The notes beneath the pieces are model-generated. The model worked only from the letters and a program-made list of their open reading frames with translations, searched no databases and was not told where the DNA came from. 64,000 nt of DNA. Origin: Gammaproteobacteria bacterium (GTDB taxonomy: Bacteria > Pseudomonadota > Gammaproteobacteria > GCA-001735895). Below are positions 7,907 to 17,381 of the stretch, one piece after another. Numbering within the stretch: the stretch's first letter is position 1; every line of letters begins with the position of its first letter. Position numbers and translations under genes: made by a program. The DNA lies in NCBI GenBank assembly GCA_030595795.1, contig JAUVCH010000007.1:1-64000 (forward strand), read 5' to 3'.

Positions 7907-9334
7907 CTATTTAATTCTTTTATCGAGTATTCTTTGCGGTGGCTGAAAAGCCTGCTCGAATGCTAACGCCGCCGAAAATACGCGCTGATCGTCGAAGGTT
8001 CGACTCACAATTTGCATACCCGTGGCGACGCCGTTGCTGGACAGGCCTGTGGGTATAGACATTACCGGACAGCGACTGAGCATGTTAAACGGGTAAGTGA
8101 GCGACCAGTGTTCTTCGTCGGTTGCTTTGGAAACGCCATTGATCTTAACCTCGCTCGCGGGCCAGGTGAATTCAGCAGGTACATTCGATGTCGCCAGAGT
8201 CGGGCAAATAAAGATGTCGTATTCATCCATCATCGGACCGAAACGGTTATACATCTCGACTGTGGTTTGCAGGGACTGAATGTAATCGGCGGGCGTTGAG
8301 TTCAAAGCATTTTCCAGAAACCAGATGGTATAGTCTGTTAGATCGGCCCGGTTGGTTTCTAGCAAATCAGCAATGGTCGCGGCCCAGCCATGCGCCCAGT
8401 AATGATGGACTGCCTCGATAATGGATTCATCCCAACCCAGTTCAATTGCTTCGACCTGGGCGCCGAGGGATTTAAATATTTCCAGAGCCTGATCGGTATT
8501 TCGTTGAACATCCGCATCGATATCGAGAAAGTCCAGATCCTTCGAGTAAGCGATTTTCCAGCCATTCAGGTTTTCGACAGGGGAATAATCAAGGGTTAAT
8601 TTTTCTCTCAGGGAAGCGATGTCTGTATTGTCCGGCCCTGAGATAATATTTTGCATTATTGCAATGTCGGTAACGCTGCGCGCCATCGGCCCTGAATGGC
8701 TATAGAAATCCAGATTGAATACCGGAATTTCCGGGTTACGCCCATAGGGTGCTTTATAGCCAACGATTCCGCATAGCGAAGCCGGGATGCGGATTGAACC
8801 ACCAATATCGGTGCCGGTCGCTATTGTCGTGGTGCCTGCGGCGAGTGCGGCTCCAGAGCCACCAGAAGAACCGCCCGGTGTCATGTCAAGATTCATAGGG
8901 TTTCGCGTGACGCCCCATAAACGCGAATGGCAGGAGCCTAGCAGGCAGAATTCTGGAGTAGCGGTCTTGGCGTGGACAATGGCGCCAGCATCGAGTAAAC
9001 GCTGGATAATAATGTCGGTCTCGTCATCGACCCGGTCTTTGTAAACCAGCGACGACGAAGTACGTCTGGTGCCTTTAAGCCTGAACTCGTCCTTGACCGC
9101 CAGGGGAACGCCTTCCAGCGGTCTTTGCGAACCATTTTGATAACGCTTTTCGGCCTCGCGGGCCTGTTTCAGAGCCTGATCAAAATAGCACTCGGTGAAT
9201 GCGTTAATATGCGGTTCTACTATTTCACTACGATCGATGATCGCCTGCATTAAATCGACCGGCGAAATTTCGCCGGCAACAAATAATTTGACTGCTTCGT
9301 CAGCTGTTAGATAGATAAAGTCTTCGTTCTTCAT
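7907..9334 (-). CDS. Amidase (amidase signature family)
   Basis: Cytoplasmic hydrolase of 475 residues of the amidase signature family with the Ser-cisSer-Lys triad: lysine in LAVKDEFRLKG near residue 85, and both serines in the GGSSGGSGAALAAG region near residues 155-180 with GTDIGGSIRIPAS. The family cleaves many amides; the exact substrate is not predictable. Its position between the polyamine binding protein gene and the polyamine deacetylase gene suggests it acts on an imported amide, perhaps an acylated amine. No Shine-Dalgarno sequence is seen before the ATG, and a terminator hairpin ends about 13 bases upstream of it, so its expression is likely restricted or separately controlled. 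Confidence 0.88.
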   Translation of the reverse strand: MKNEDFIYLTADEAVKLFVAGEISPVDLMQAIIDRSEIVEPHINAFTECYFDQALKQAREAEKRYQNGSQRPLEGVPLAVKDEFRLKGTRRTSSSLVYKDRVDDETDIIIQRLLDAGAIVHAKTATPEFCLLGSCHSRLWGVTRNPMNLDMTPGGSSGGSGAALAAGTTTIATGTDIGGSIRIPASLCGIVGYKAPYGRNPEIPVFNLDFYSHSGPMARSVTDIAIMQNIISGPDNTDIASLREKLTLDYSPVENLNGWKIAYSKDLDFLDIDADVQRNTDQALEIFKSLGAQVEAIELGWDESIIEAVHHYWAHGWAATIADLLETNRADLTDYTIWFLENALNSTPADYIQSLQTTVEMYNRFGPMMDEYDIFICPTLATSNVPAEFTWPASEVKINGVSKATDEEHWSLTYPFNMLSRCPVMSIPTGLSSNGVATGMQIVSRTFDDQRVFSAALAFEQAFQPPQRILDKRIK

Positions 9335-9340
9335 TGTCTA

Positions 9341-9381
9341 AACAAAAACGCCCGGAGAATGTAAGGCTATCTCCGGGCGTT
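9341..9381 (-). terminator. Intrinsic terminator between potD-like and amidase genes
   Basis: A perfect 12-base-pair stem (AACGCCCGGAGA and its complement, 9347-9381) with an 11-base loop, followed on the minus strand by a T-rich tract (TTTTTGTTT). It lies 20 bases after the binding-protein stop and its T run reaches the start region of the amidase gene. It should stop most transcripts coming from the transporter genes. Confidence 0.85.
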
Positions 9382-9400
9382 AATCATCATATCCGCATTA

Positions 9401-10429
9401 TTATTGCATTACTTTGGTCCAGACCTTGTCGATCAGCGACTGGGCTTTGGGTGAGCAGGTTGGGGCGAAAAATACATTCAAATCAGCCGGCGGGTTGATC
9501 TCCGGCGCAGATTTCAGCTCGTCAGAATAGTATGCAGCGGTACCCTTAACAGCATCGCCGTAGCCCTGGTTTTCCGTCAACATCGCCATGTTTACCGGAT
9601 CCATCATGAAATTCATGAACTTTTTGGCATTTTCGACGTTCTTCGCACTCGTCGGGACGACCAGGCTGTCATACCAGCCGACCACGCCTTCTTTCGGGTA
9701 GGCATAGACGATGGGCGCACCGGTTAAACGACCGAGACGAGAAAAACCACTCCAGTGGTTGGTTATGACCGCTTCGCCGCTTGTCAGCAGGTCGCTCATG
9801 GTTTCCGAGTTATAGGCAACGACAAATTCCTTTTGCCCGACGAGTAGATCCTGAACCTTTTTCATTTGCTTCGCATCTTCGGAACAAAACGGTATGCCAA
9901 GATAGATATTGGCAAGACTAACGACTTCATCGGGGGTCTGGAAAGCGCTCAGACGACCACGAACTTCCTCGGAAGGCTCAAAGAATTCTTTCAGGGATGT
10001 ACCCTTACCCGAATAATTTTCGCTGTTATACGAGAACGACGTAGTGCCCCACTGCCAGGGTGCGGAGTACTCCTGCTCTGGATCCCATTCTGGTTTTTGC
10101 CAGCGCTCCTCCAAATTTTTATAATTGGCTAGCGAATGCACAGCCACCTTCTGTATCAGGCCTTCACTGACCAGGATCGGGACGAAGTTCTGGCTGGGTA
10201 CGACAAGGTCGTATCCTGTGGCGCCAGCCTGAAGCTTTGCCAGCAGGGTTTCGTTGGAATCGTAGGTATCAACCGATACCTTGATACCGGTTTCCTTCTC
10301 GAACTTGGTGATAAGTTCCGGTGGGGTGTATTCCGTCCAGTTATAGATAAAAAGCTCTTCCGCAGCCATTGATGATCCGGAGATCAGCATCGCGGTGGCC
10401 GCGCTGAGCAGGGTTAAGTGACGTTTCAT
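9401..10429 (-). CDS. Polyamine-type periplasmic binding protein (PotD/PotF-like)
   Basis: Periplasmic substrate-binding protein of 342 residues. A signal peptide covers about residues 1-22 (cleavage after SSMA). The mature start LFIYNWTEYTPPELITKFEK is that of PotD/PotF spermidine and putrescine binders, and YDLVVPSQNF, TNHWSGFSRL and YPKEGVVGWYDSLVVP also match the family. It would deliver a polyamine to the PotB/PotC-like permeases encoded upstream in the same run. A good GGAGG site precedes the ATG. A strong terminator follows. Whether it binds putrescine, spermidine, cadaverine or an acetylated form is not decided by sequence reading. Confidence 0.9.
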   Translation of the reverse strand: MKRHLTLLSAATAMLISGSSMAAEELFIYNWTEYTPPELITKFEKETGIKVSVDTYDSNETLLAKLQAGATGYDLVVPSQNFVPILVSEGLIQKVAVHSLANYKNLEERWQKPEWDPEQEYSAPWQWGTTSFSYNSENYSGKGTSLKEFFEPSEEVRGRLSAFQTPDEVVSLANIYLGIPFCSEDAKQMKKVQDLLVGQKEFVVAYNSETMSDLLTSGEAVITNHWSGFSRLGRLTGAPIVYAYPKEGVVGWYDSLVVPTSAKNVENAKKFMNFMMDPVNMAMLTENQGYGDAVKGTAAYYSDELKSAPEINPPADLNVFFAPTCSPKAQSLIDKVWTKVMQ

Positions 10430-10476
10430 TTTGGTTACCTCCTACAGGTAGTAAGTTGTTGCTAAAAAGTAAAGAA

Positions 10477-11322
10477 TCAGTGCACGGTTTTCGTTTGAGA
10501 TTTATTCGATACAATCCAGTATGCCGTCACGATGGCGACCGAGAAAAACAGCAACACAGTGGAGACCGCGTTGATTTCCGGCGTTAAGCCCCGGCGGATC
10601 ATCGAATAAATATAGACAGGCAGGGTAGTAGAACCAGCCCCGCCCACCATCAGCGTGATAATGAAGTCATCCATGGATATAACGAACGACAGCATGCTGC
10701 CCGCAACAATACCCGGCATCAGCAATGGCGCGGTGACGAAGCGGAAGGTTTCCCATTCGGATGCATAAAGATCACGTGCGGCTTGCTCCAGAGACGTGTC
10801 CATGCCTTCCAGTCTGGCGCGGATGGGCATGAAGGCAAAGGGTATACAGAAGGTGATATGGGCAATAATGACATTGCCCAGCCCCCAGTTCATTCCTATC
10901 GCGGAAAAGAATATCAGCACCGCCACGGCGGTTACGATTTCCGGCACCATCAGCGGCAGCGTAATTAGCCCGAGCGAGACCGTCTTGCCGCGGAAGTTGC
11001 CGCCCCTGGCCAGAACCAGGGCCCCGATGGTGGCAATAGCCGTGGCAAAAACTGTCGCCACCGTAGCGACGATCAGCGAATTCCACACCGCTTTCTGGAT
11101 ATCGTCGTTCTGAAATGCCTTGATATACCAGTCGATGCCGAATCCACCCCAGTTCATCACCATGCGGTTGGCGTTGAATGAATAGAAGATTAAAACAACA
11201 ATGGGCAGGTACAGAAAAATAAAGAAGAATACCGTCCAGGCGCCAAGACCACGATAGTGGCCCACGGGCAGTATCCTCTTAGCCTTGTTCCCGGTTGCCG
11301 GTTTATTTATATGAACGGTCAT
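10477..11322 (-). CDS. Polyamine-type ABC permease (PotC-like)
   Basis: Inner-membrane permease of 281 residues with about six helices; the EAA loop is visible as LEQAARDLYASEWETFRFVT near residue 185. It pairs with the preceding PotB-like permease. The frame is open far upstream inside the other permease gene, but the ATG at 11322, two bases after the upstream stop codon, gives a normal PotC-sized protein starting MTVHINKP. The basic segment before the first helix is typical of a cytoplasmic N-terminus. Confidence 0.9.
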   Translation of the reverse strand: MTVHINKPATGNKAKRILPVGHYRGLGAWTVFFFIFLYLPIVVLIFYSFNANRMVMNWGGFGIDWYIKAFQNDDIQKAVWNSLIVATVATVFATAIATIGALVLARGGNFRGKTVSLGLITLPLMVPEIVTAVAVLIFFSAIGMNWGLGNVIIAHITFCIPFAFMPIRARLEGMDTSLEQAARDLYASEWETFRFVTAPLLMPGIVAGSMLSFVISMDDFIITLMVGGAGSTTLPVYIYSMIRRGLTPEINAVSTVLLFFSVAIVTAYWIVSNKSQTKTVH

Positions 11323-11324
11323 GC

Positions 11325-12230
11325 TCAGGCACTCCCTTCCAAAACGGCGCGTTTTTTGGCCGCCCTGGCGTAGAAGATCAGGGTGATGACCACGGCTGAA
11401 AGCAGCAACATGGACAAGGCTGCGCCAAAGGGCCAATTGCGGGCCGATGCGAACTGAAACTGAACCAGGCTGCCCAGCATCAGTTTCTTGCCCCCACCCA
11501 GCAGGTTGGGCGCAATGAACGCGCCAAGGCAGGGGATAAATACCAGTAAGCAACCGGCAATAATCCCGGGCTTGCACAAGGGGATAACGACCTTGGTCAT
11601 GACCTCGAAACGGTTGGCGTACAGGTCGCTTGCGGCTTCCAGCAGGCGGAAATCAAGCTTTTCCAGGCTGGCATAGATGGGTAATACCATTAGTGGCAGA
11701 TAACTGTAGGTCAGGCCGATAGCGATGGCGCCGTCCGTATACATCATGCGCAACGAATCTTCGATGATGCCCATAGCGAGCAGAGGTGTCTCGATCACGC
11801 CTCCGCGGCCGAGGATGATAATCCAGGCAAAGGTGCGAATCAGCAGGTTGGTCCAGAACGGGATGGTGACCAGATAGATATAAAAGTTGCGACGATTAGC
11901 GGGCTGTAGTGTGATGAAGTAGGCGACCGGGAAACCGAAAATCAGGCACAGCAGCGTAGCGCCAAGCGATAACTGAAAGGAACGGAATATAATGTTGATA
12001 TAACCGGGATTGAAGACCAGGTTGTCTTCCAGATCGTATTCAAAAAAGAGTTTGACGTAGGCGTCTAGCGACCCTATCGGCTTGACACCGCCGTAAGGAT
12101 TGGGTTCCAGAAACGAAAACACACCCATGATGACCATCGGCACCAGCATGAAAATGCCGATGACGAAATAAGATGGTGCGAGCCCCAGCCAGCGCCGCCC
12201 GGCAGCGCTTCTTGGCAACCAGTTGCTCAC
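11325..12230 (-). CDS. Polyamine-type ABC permease (PotB-like)
   Basis: Inner-membrane permease of 301 residues with about six helices. The coupling loop LEAASDLYANRFEVMTKVVI lies near residue 205, and the N-terminal RRWLGLAPSYFVIGIFMLVP is common to PotB/PotH proteins. It starts with GTG overlapping the ATPase stop codon (GTGA, four bases) and ends two bases before the PotC-like start, so all three are translated as one unit. Confidence 0.9.
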   Translation of the reverse strand: MSNWLPRSAAGRRWLGLAPSYFVIGIFMLVPMVIMGVFSFLEPNPYGGVKPIGSLDAYVKLFFEYDLEDNLVFNPGYINIIFRSFQLSLGATLLCLIFGFPVAYFITLQPANRRNFYIYLVTIPFWTNLLIRTFAWIIILGRGGVIETPLLAMGIIEDSLRMMYTDGAIAIGLTYSYLPLMVLPIYASLEKLDFRLLEAASDLYANRFEVMTKVVIPLCKPGIIAGCLLVFIPCLGAFIAPNLLGGGKKLMLGSLVQFQFASARNWPFGAALSMLLLSAVVITLIFYARAAKKRAVLEGSA

Positions 12231-13330
12231 TGCGCCAGCACTCGCAAGGCCCGTGCAGAGAATCCGACCGCCAGCGAATCGCCGATCGCGAAGGGTAGGT
12301 TACCATCCTCGCGCGGACGGGCCTGTGCAATCAATTCGATGCCGCCCCCAATGTCCACGGTATAAGCCGCCTGATTGCCCAGATAGATGATGTTGGCGAC
12401 CTTGCCGGGACGTGTATCCGTACCGATTGTCTCGCTCTGGGGCGAGAGCGTAATTTTTTCGGGTCGCAGGAACAACGAAACCTGGTCACCGACCTTGTGG
12501 CCGCCGCTGTTTTCGGCCTCGAACATGCTTTGCGTACCTACCCGACAAGTCACCAGGTCGTCGTCGATGGACATGATTTCGCCGTCGAGAAAATTCGTAT
12601 CGCCGATGAAGTCCGCGACGAAGCGATTGACCGGGTGTTCGTAGATATCCGTTGGTCGGCCGATTTGCTGGACCTCGCCCTCGGACATGACCGCGATCCG
12701 GTCACTCATAGAGAGGGCTTCTTCCTGGTCGTGGGTGACGAAGACGAAAGTAATACCGGTTTCCCTCTGCAGCTGTTTGAGTTCTTCGCGCATCGCCTGG
12801 CGGAGTTTCAGGTCCAGGGCCGAGAGGGGTTCGTCGAGCAGCAGCACCTTGGGGCTTGGCGCCAGCGCGCGGGCCAGTGCGACACGTTGCTGCTGACCAC
12901 CTGAAAGCTGATTGGGACTCCGGTCCGCCAGATGTTTCATCTTGACCAGGGTTAAAACCTCGTTAACCGTTGTTTCGATTTCCGATCTGGGCTTTTTAAG
13001 TCGTTCGAGGCCGAATGCGACGTTTTGCGCAACCGTCATGTGGGGAAACAGGGCGTAATGCTGAAACACAGTATTCACCGGGCGCTGGCTCGGTTCGAGA
13101 TTCGCGATTTCGTCATCGAATAGCATGATTTTTCCGTCGGTTACCTGCTCAAACCCGGCGATGAGCCTCAATAGCGTCGTTTTTCCGCAACCTGAAGGTC
13201 CCAGCAGGGTAAAGAATTCGTTGTCGCGAATCTCGAGACTGATATTTTTTAATGCAACAACAGGCGAGGCACTGCCACCGTAGTGCTTGACAACATTATT
13301 TGCGGTTATTGCCGGTATCGATTCATTCAT
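12227..13330 (-). CDS. Polyamine-type ABC transporter ATPase (PotA-like)
   Basis: ATP-binding subunit of 367 residues that powers the importer. Walker A LGPSGCGKTTLLRLIAG is near residue 45, signature LSGGQQQRVALARAL near residue 142, Walker B VLLLDEPLSALD and switch His in VFVTHDQEEAL follow. The last 120 residues form the TOBE regulatory domain typical of PotA/PotG. It is the first gene of the minus-strand run potA-potB-potC-potD-amidase-deacetylase, so the promoter should lie in the gap shared with the divergent oxidase gene. Confidence 0.92.
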   Translation of the reverse strand: MNESIPAITANNVVKHYGGSASPVVALKNISLEIRDNEFFTLLGPSGCGKTTLLRLIAGFEQVTDGKIMLFDDEIANLEPSQRPVNTVFQHYALFPHMTVAQNVAFGLERLKKPRSEIETTVNEVLTLVKMKHLADRSPNQLSGGQQQRVALARALAPSPKVLLLDEPLSALDLKLRQAMREELKQLQRETGITFVFVTHDQEEALSMSDRIAVMSEGEVQQIGRPTDIYEHPVNRFVADFIGDTNFLDGEIMSIDDDLVTCRVGTQSMFEAENSGGHKVGDQVSLFLRPEKITLSPQSETIGTDTRPGKVANIIYLGNQAAYTVDIGGGIELIAQARPREDGNLPFAIGDSLAVGFSARALRVLAQ

Positions 13331-13576
13331 ATTGAAGCTGGTAGTCGCCGGTCCGAAGCAGGTCTTCTAACACAACAACTGGGTATCCTCTCTTTTAGTT
13401 TTAATTATCGATGTTGACCAATTAAGTCTGGTTGATGTGGCAGAAAACGTGATCACATCAGCTGGTATAGTTGTAGAAATCGGAATTGAAGTCAAGCCAC
13501 AATCAGGATTAAAATCGGTAGCAATCGATATCCTGATACAGCACAATCCGCCCCATAATTAAAAGCGGATATTGCG
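13331..13576. promoter_or_regulatory. Divergent control region of the transporter and oxidase genes
   Basis: The 246 bases between two divergent genes must carry both promoters. An eight-base palindrome GTGATCAC at 13449-13456 near the middle could be part of a regulator site. No promoter pair could be assigned with confidence, and no regulator gene lies next to it. Confidence 0.4.
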
Positions 13577-14869
13577 ATGACAGTGTATCTTCCACAGGAT
13601 ACCGGCGAAACATCTCTCTGGGGAGATACAGCCATTGAAAACCCGGTTACCGAAAAATTGAATGGTAACCTACAGGCTGATGTAGTGGTTGTAGGAGGTG
13701 GTTTCACAGGGTTGTCTACTGCCTTACACCTCGCCGAGAGTGGTGTTTCGGTAGTGCTCATCGAATCACATAGTATTGGCTATGGTGGTTCAGGCCGTAA
13801 TGCTGGTTTGGTGAATGCCGGTGTCTGGAAGACGCCCGATTACGTGGTTAAGCAGATCGGCGTGGAAGCGGGCGACCGCTTTAACCAGGCTTTGTACGAT
13901 TCCCCGAACGTCGTTTTCGAACTGGTTAATCGGTATCAAATTGATTGCCAGGCTAATCAATGCGGCACGATTAATATTGCGCACAAAGCCTCGGCTATAG
14001 AATATCTGCAGAATCGTTGTGATCAGCTCAAGAAACTCGGAGCTTCGGTACGGTTTCTCGATGGTGATACGACACAGTCGATGTCCGGTTCGGCTTATTA
14101 TTCTCACGGTGGCATACTCGACCCCAACGCTGGGACGATTCAGCCGTTAAGTTACGCGCGAGGCCTTGCCCGGGCAGCGATCGAAAAGGGTGCACGGTTG
14201 TTCCAGGAATCACCTTTGTTGAGCCTGGAACGCGAGGAAAAGGGCTGGGTAGCGAAAAGCGAGAGTGGAGAGGTTTTGGCCGACAAGGTGGTGCTCGCAA
14301 CAAACGCCTATTCAGATCGTAATAGTCAGGGGGTACAAAACTCAACCGTTCCTGTTTTTATATTCCAATGTGCCACGGCACCACTACCCGACAAGATAGC
14401 GGAAAGTATTATCCCGCAACGCCAGGGGATGTGGGATACCCAGACTTTAATGACTTCCAGTCGAGTCGACGAAACGGGGAGACTAGTGATGAGTAGCGCG
14501 GGCAGCCTGCAGGGTTTTAAAAATATTATCCGGCAAAGCTGGATGAAACACATGCGCAACAAAATTTATCCGCAAACAAAAGGCTTGCCGTGGGAATATT
14601 ACTGGACGGGACAGGTAGGCCTGACGAGTAACAAAATTTTACGTATTCAGTTGCTGGCTCCCGGGGTATTCGCACCATCGGGATTTAATGGCCGAGGTAT
14701 TGGGCCGGGTACCGTGATTGGCAAGCATCTCGCCGAGACTTTAATCAGCGGTAATCGTAACGAATTCCCCTTTCCAGTCGAAGCCTTATATAACGAAAGC
14801 TGGCGCAAGACGCGTTCGGCTTATTACGAATATGGCACGCTGGGATTGGATCTTGTTGACCGGTTTTAA
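13577..14869 (+). CDS. FAD-dependent amine oxidoreductase (PuuB-like)
   Basis: Flavin enzyme of 430 residues of the DAO family. The dinucleotide-binding motif VVVVGGGFTGLSTALHLAES begins near residue 35, preceded by the TSLWGDTA segment seen in gamma-glutamylputrescine oxidases (PuuB/OrdL); the C-terminal GFNGRGIGPGTVIGKHLAE is the second FAD contact. It should oxidise an amine, plausibly a polyamine or a gamma-glutamylated polyamine, to the aldehyde. No gamma-glutamyl synthetase (puuA) is in the window. It is divergent from the transporter genes, which supports a joint polyamine role. Confidence 0.85.
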   Translation: MTVYLPQDTGETSLWGDTAIENPVTEKLNGNLQADVVVVGGGFTGLSTALHLAESGVSVVLIESHSIGYGGSGRNAGLVNAGVWKTPDYVVKQIGVEAGDRFNQALYDSPNVVFELVNRYQIDCQANQCGTINIAHKASAIEYLQNRCDQLKKLGASVRFLDGDTTQSMSGSAYYSHGGILDPNAGTIQPLSYARGLARAAIEKGARLFQESPLLSLEREEKGWVAKSESGEVLADKVVLATNAYSDRNSQGVQNSTVPVFIFQCATAPLPDKIAESIIPQRQGMWDTQTLMTSSRVDETGRLVMSSAGSLQGFKNIIRQSWMKHMRNKIYPQTKGLPWEYYWTGQVGLTSNKILRIQLLAPGVFAPSGFNGRGIGPGTVIGKHLAETLISGNRNEFPFPVEALYNESWRKTRSAYYEYGTLGLDLVDRF

Positions 14870-14967
14870 GCGTTCTAAATATGTTTGACGGCTTCCAATT
14901 TGTGCAGTGCCGCATTAAAATGCGTGATCACATAATTTCATCTTTAAATTCAATTCAGGACTAAACC

Positions 14968-16167
14968 ATGACCGAAGTGAATCCCGCCCAATCGGCAAGA
15001 ACCATATTCGACTGGAAAGACCCGATGTTTTTCGAACAACAGCTTAGTGACGAGGAGCGCATGATTCGAGACGCGGCGCATGATTACTGTCAGGACAAAC
15101 TGATGCCGCGTGTCAAGCAGGCGAATCGTGAGGAAATCTTCCACCGTGAAATCATGAACGAGCTCGGCGAACTGGGCCTGCTCGGATCGACTATCCCTGA
15201 AGAGTATGGCTGTGCTGGTGTTAACTATGTGTCCTACGGTCTGGTAGCGCGCGAAGTCGAGCGTGTCGACAGTGGCTATCGTTCTGCGATGAGCGTGCAG
15301 TCATCGCTGGTCATGCATCCCATCTACGCCTACGGCAGCGAAGAGCAGCGGCAGAAGTATTTACCGTCCCTGGCGAGCGGTGAAAAAATCGGTTGCTTCG
15401 GACTCACCGAGCCCGATGCCGGTTCTGATCCAGGTAGTATGAAAACCACGGCGACCGCAGTCGATGGCGGTTATAGCTTAAAAGGCGCGAAGATGTGGAT
15501 TACCAATTCCCCCATCGCTGACGTCATGGTGGTCTGGGCCAAGCTCGATGGTGTGATTCGCGGGTTTATTCTTGAGCGCGGAATGGAAGGGCTTTCGACG
15601 CCGAAGATCGAAGGTAAATTTTCCCTACGCGCTTCGGTGACCGGTGAAATTGTAATGCAGGATGTATTCGTGCCAGAGGAAAATCTGTTGCCGAATGTGA
15701 AGGGTTTGAAAGGCCCCTTCGGTTGTTTGAACAAAGCGCGTTACGGCATCGCCTGGGGCTCGCTAGGCGCAGCAGAATTCTGCTGGCACGCCGCGCGTCA
15801 ATATACGCTCGATCGTATACAGTTCGGTCGACCCCTGGCGGCAACTCAGTTAGTTCAGAAAAAACTCGCCGATATGCAAACCGAGATAACCCTAGGGCTA
15901 CAATCCTGTTTACAAATGGGGCGTTTGATGGATGCTGACAATTGCCCGATAGAGCTGGTGTCGTTGATGAAGCGTAATAACTGTGGCAAGTCATTGGATA
16001 TCGCACGAATTGCCCGCGACATGCATGGTGGTAACGGGGTCTCCGATGAGTTTCACGTCATCCGCCATGTGATGAACCTGGAAGCGGTGAATACTTACGA
16101 AGGTACCCACGATGTTCACGCCTTAATTCTCGGCCGCGCACAAACTGGAATACAGGCGTTTAATTAG
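14968..16167 (+). CDS. gcdH: Glutaryl-CoA dehydrogenase
   Basis: FAD enzyme of 399 residues that oxidises and decarboxylates glutaryl-CoA to crotonyl-CoA, the end route of lysine, cadaverine and tryptophan breakdown. Motifs of the group: [18 protein letters not shown] at the start, the [16 protein letters not shown] stretch, [17 protein letters not shown] near residue 150, and the catalytic Glu in [16 protein letters not shown] near residue 377. An AGGA site lies eight bases before the ATG. The next gene overlaps it by one base. Assignment to GcdH rather than another acyl-CoA dehydrogenase rests on these motifs and on the adjoining CoA-transferase. Confidence 0.93.
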   Translation: MTEVNPAQSARTIFDWKDPMFFEQQLSDEERMIRDAAHDYCQDKLMPRVKQANREEIFHREIMNELGELGLLGSTIPEEYGCAGVNYVSYGLVAREVERVDSGYRSAMSVQSSLVMHPIYAYGSEEQRQKYLPSLASGEKIGCFGLTEPDAGSDPGSMKTTATAVDGGYSLKGAKMWITNSPIADVMVVWAKLDGVIRGFILERGMEGLSTPKIEGKFSLRASVTGEIVMQDVFVPEENLLPNVKGLKGPFGCLNKARYGIAWGSLGAAEFCWHAARQYTLDRIQFGRPLAATQLVQKKLADMQTEITLGLQSCLQMGRLMDADNCPIELVSLMKRNNCGKSLDIARIARDMHGGNGVSDEFHVIRHVMNLEAVNTYEGTHDVHALILGRAQTGIQAFN

Positions 16168-17381
16168 TGGCTGGAGCATTAAGTGGTTTTCGCGTACTCG
16201 ATCTGAGCCGAATACTTGCAGGGCCCTGGGCGAGTCAGATGCTCGCCGATCTCGGTGCCGAGGTTATTAAGGTCGAACGCCCGGGTGTTGGCGATGACAC
16301 TCGCGGTTGGGGGCCGCCTTATATGCCGGATGAAGCAGGTGAGCCGACCTCAGAAGCAGCGTACTTTCATTCCGCAAACCGGGGCAAGCAGTCGGTTTGT
16401 ATTGACATGTCGAAGACTGAAGGTCAGGCATTGATTCGCGAGCTAGCAAAACAAAGCGATGTCTTGATAGAGAATTTCAAGGTTGGTGGATTAAAGAAAT
16501 ACGGTCTCGATTACGACAGCCTTAAAAGCATCAACCCGAAACTGGTTTATTGTTCGATTACCGGCTTCGGACAAACCGGCCCCTACGCCGAACGCGCCGG
16601 ATACGACTTCATGATCCAGGCCATGGGTGGCATGATGAGCGTCACTGGTGACACTGATGGTGAACCGATGAAAATCGGTGTTGCTTTGGCCGACGTATTA
16701 ACCGGTTTGTATGCTGCGAACGCTATTCAGGCGGCATTGATCCATCAGTTAAAAACCGGAGAGGGTCAGTATATCGATATGGCTTTACTCGACGTCCAGG
16801 TGGCGACGCTTGCCAACCAGGCGATGAATTACCTTGCCACCGGCAAAAATCCACAACGACTGGGCAATGCGCATCCAAATATCGTGCCCTATCAGGCCTT
16901 CGAAACCGCCGATGGATTTATGATTCTGGCGATAGGCAATGACGCACAGTTTCAACGTTTTTGCGAGCTGGCTCATAAACCACAACTGGCCGAAGACGAA
17001 CGCTTTAAACAGAATAGCTCACGGGTTAAGCATCGGGAAATTCTGGTGCCCTTGATAGTCGACATTATGGTTTCAAAGGCCACCGACACCTGGTTAGACG
17101 AGCTCAACCAGCGCGGTATTCCCTGTGGGCCTATAGCTAATATCGACCAGGTTTTCGATAATCCACAGGTGCAGTATCGTGGCATGCGGCTCGAACTCGA
17201 TCATCCGACCGCAGGCAAGGTGCCCAGTGTCGCCAATCCGATTAATTTGTCCGAGACACCAATCAGTTACCATAAGGCGCCACCTACACTCGGGCAGCAC
17301 ACCGAGCAGGTATTAAGTGAGTTACTAGAACTCAATGCGGCGCAAATTGAGCAATTAAAATCGGACGGCGTAATCGGATAA
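16167..17381 (+). CDS. Class III CoA-transferase (CaiB/BaiF family), likely glutarate CoA-transferase
   Basis: A 404-residue family III CoA-transferase. The start GFRVLDLSRILAGPWASQML and the block TKSEGQ-like region with IENFKVGGLKKYGLDY are typical; the catalytic Asp lies in YIDMALLDVQVA near residue 210. It begins with GTG inside the TAG of gcdH (TAGTG), so both enzymes are made together. The pair resembles the succinyl-CoA:glutarate CoA-transferase plus GcdH arrangement: glutarate would be activated here and then oxidised. The acceptor acid is inferred from context only. Confidence 0.88.
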   Translation: MAGALSGFRVLDLSRILAGPWASQMLADLGAEVIKVERPGVGDDTRGWGPPYMPDEAGEPTSEAAYFHSANRGKQSVCIDMSKTEGQALIRELAKQSDVLIENFKVGGLKKYGLDYDSLKSINPKLVYCSITGFGQTGPYAERAGYDFMIQAMGGMMSVTGDTDGEPMKIGVALADVLTGLYAANAIQAALIHQLKTGEGQYIDMALLDVQVATLANQAMNYLATGKNPQRLGNAHPNIVPYQAFETADGFMILAIGNDAQFQRFCELAHKPQLAEDERFKQNSSRVKHREILVPLIVDIMVSKATDTWLDELNQRGIPCGPIANIDQVFDNPQVQYRGMRLELDHPTAGKVPSVANPINLSETPISYHKAPPTLGQHTEQVLSELLELNAAQIEQLKSDGVIG

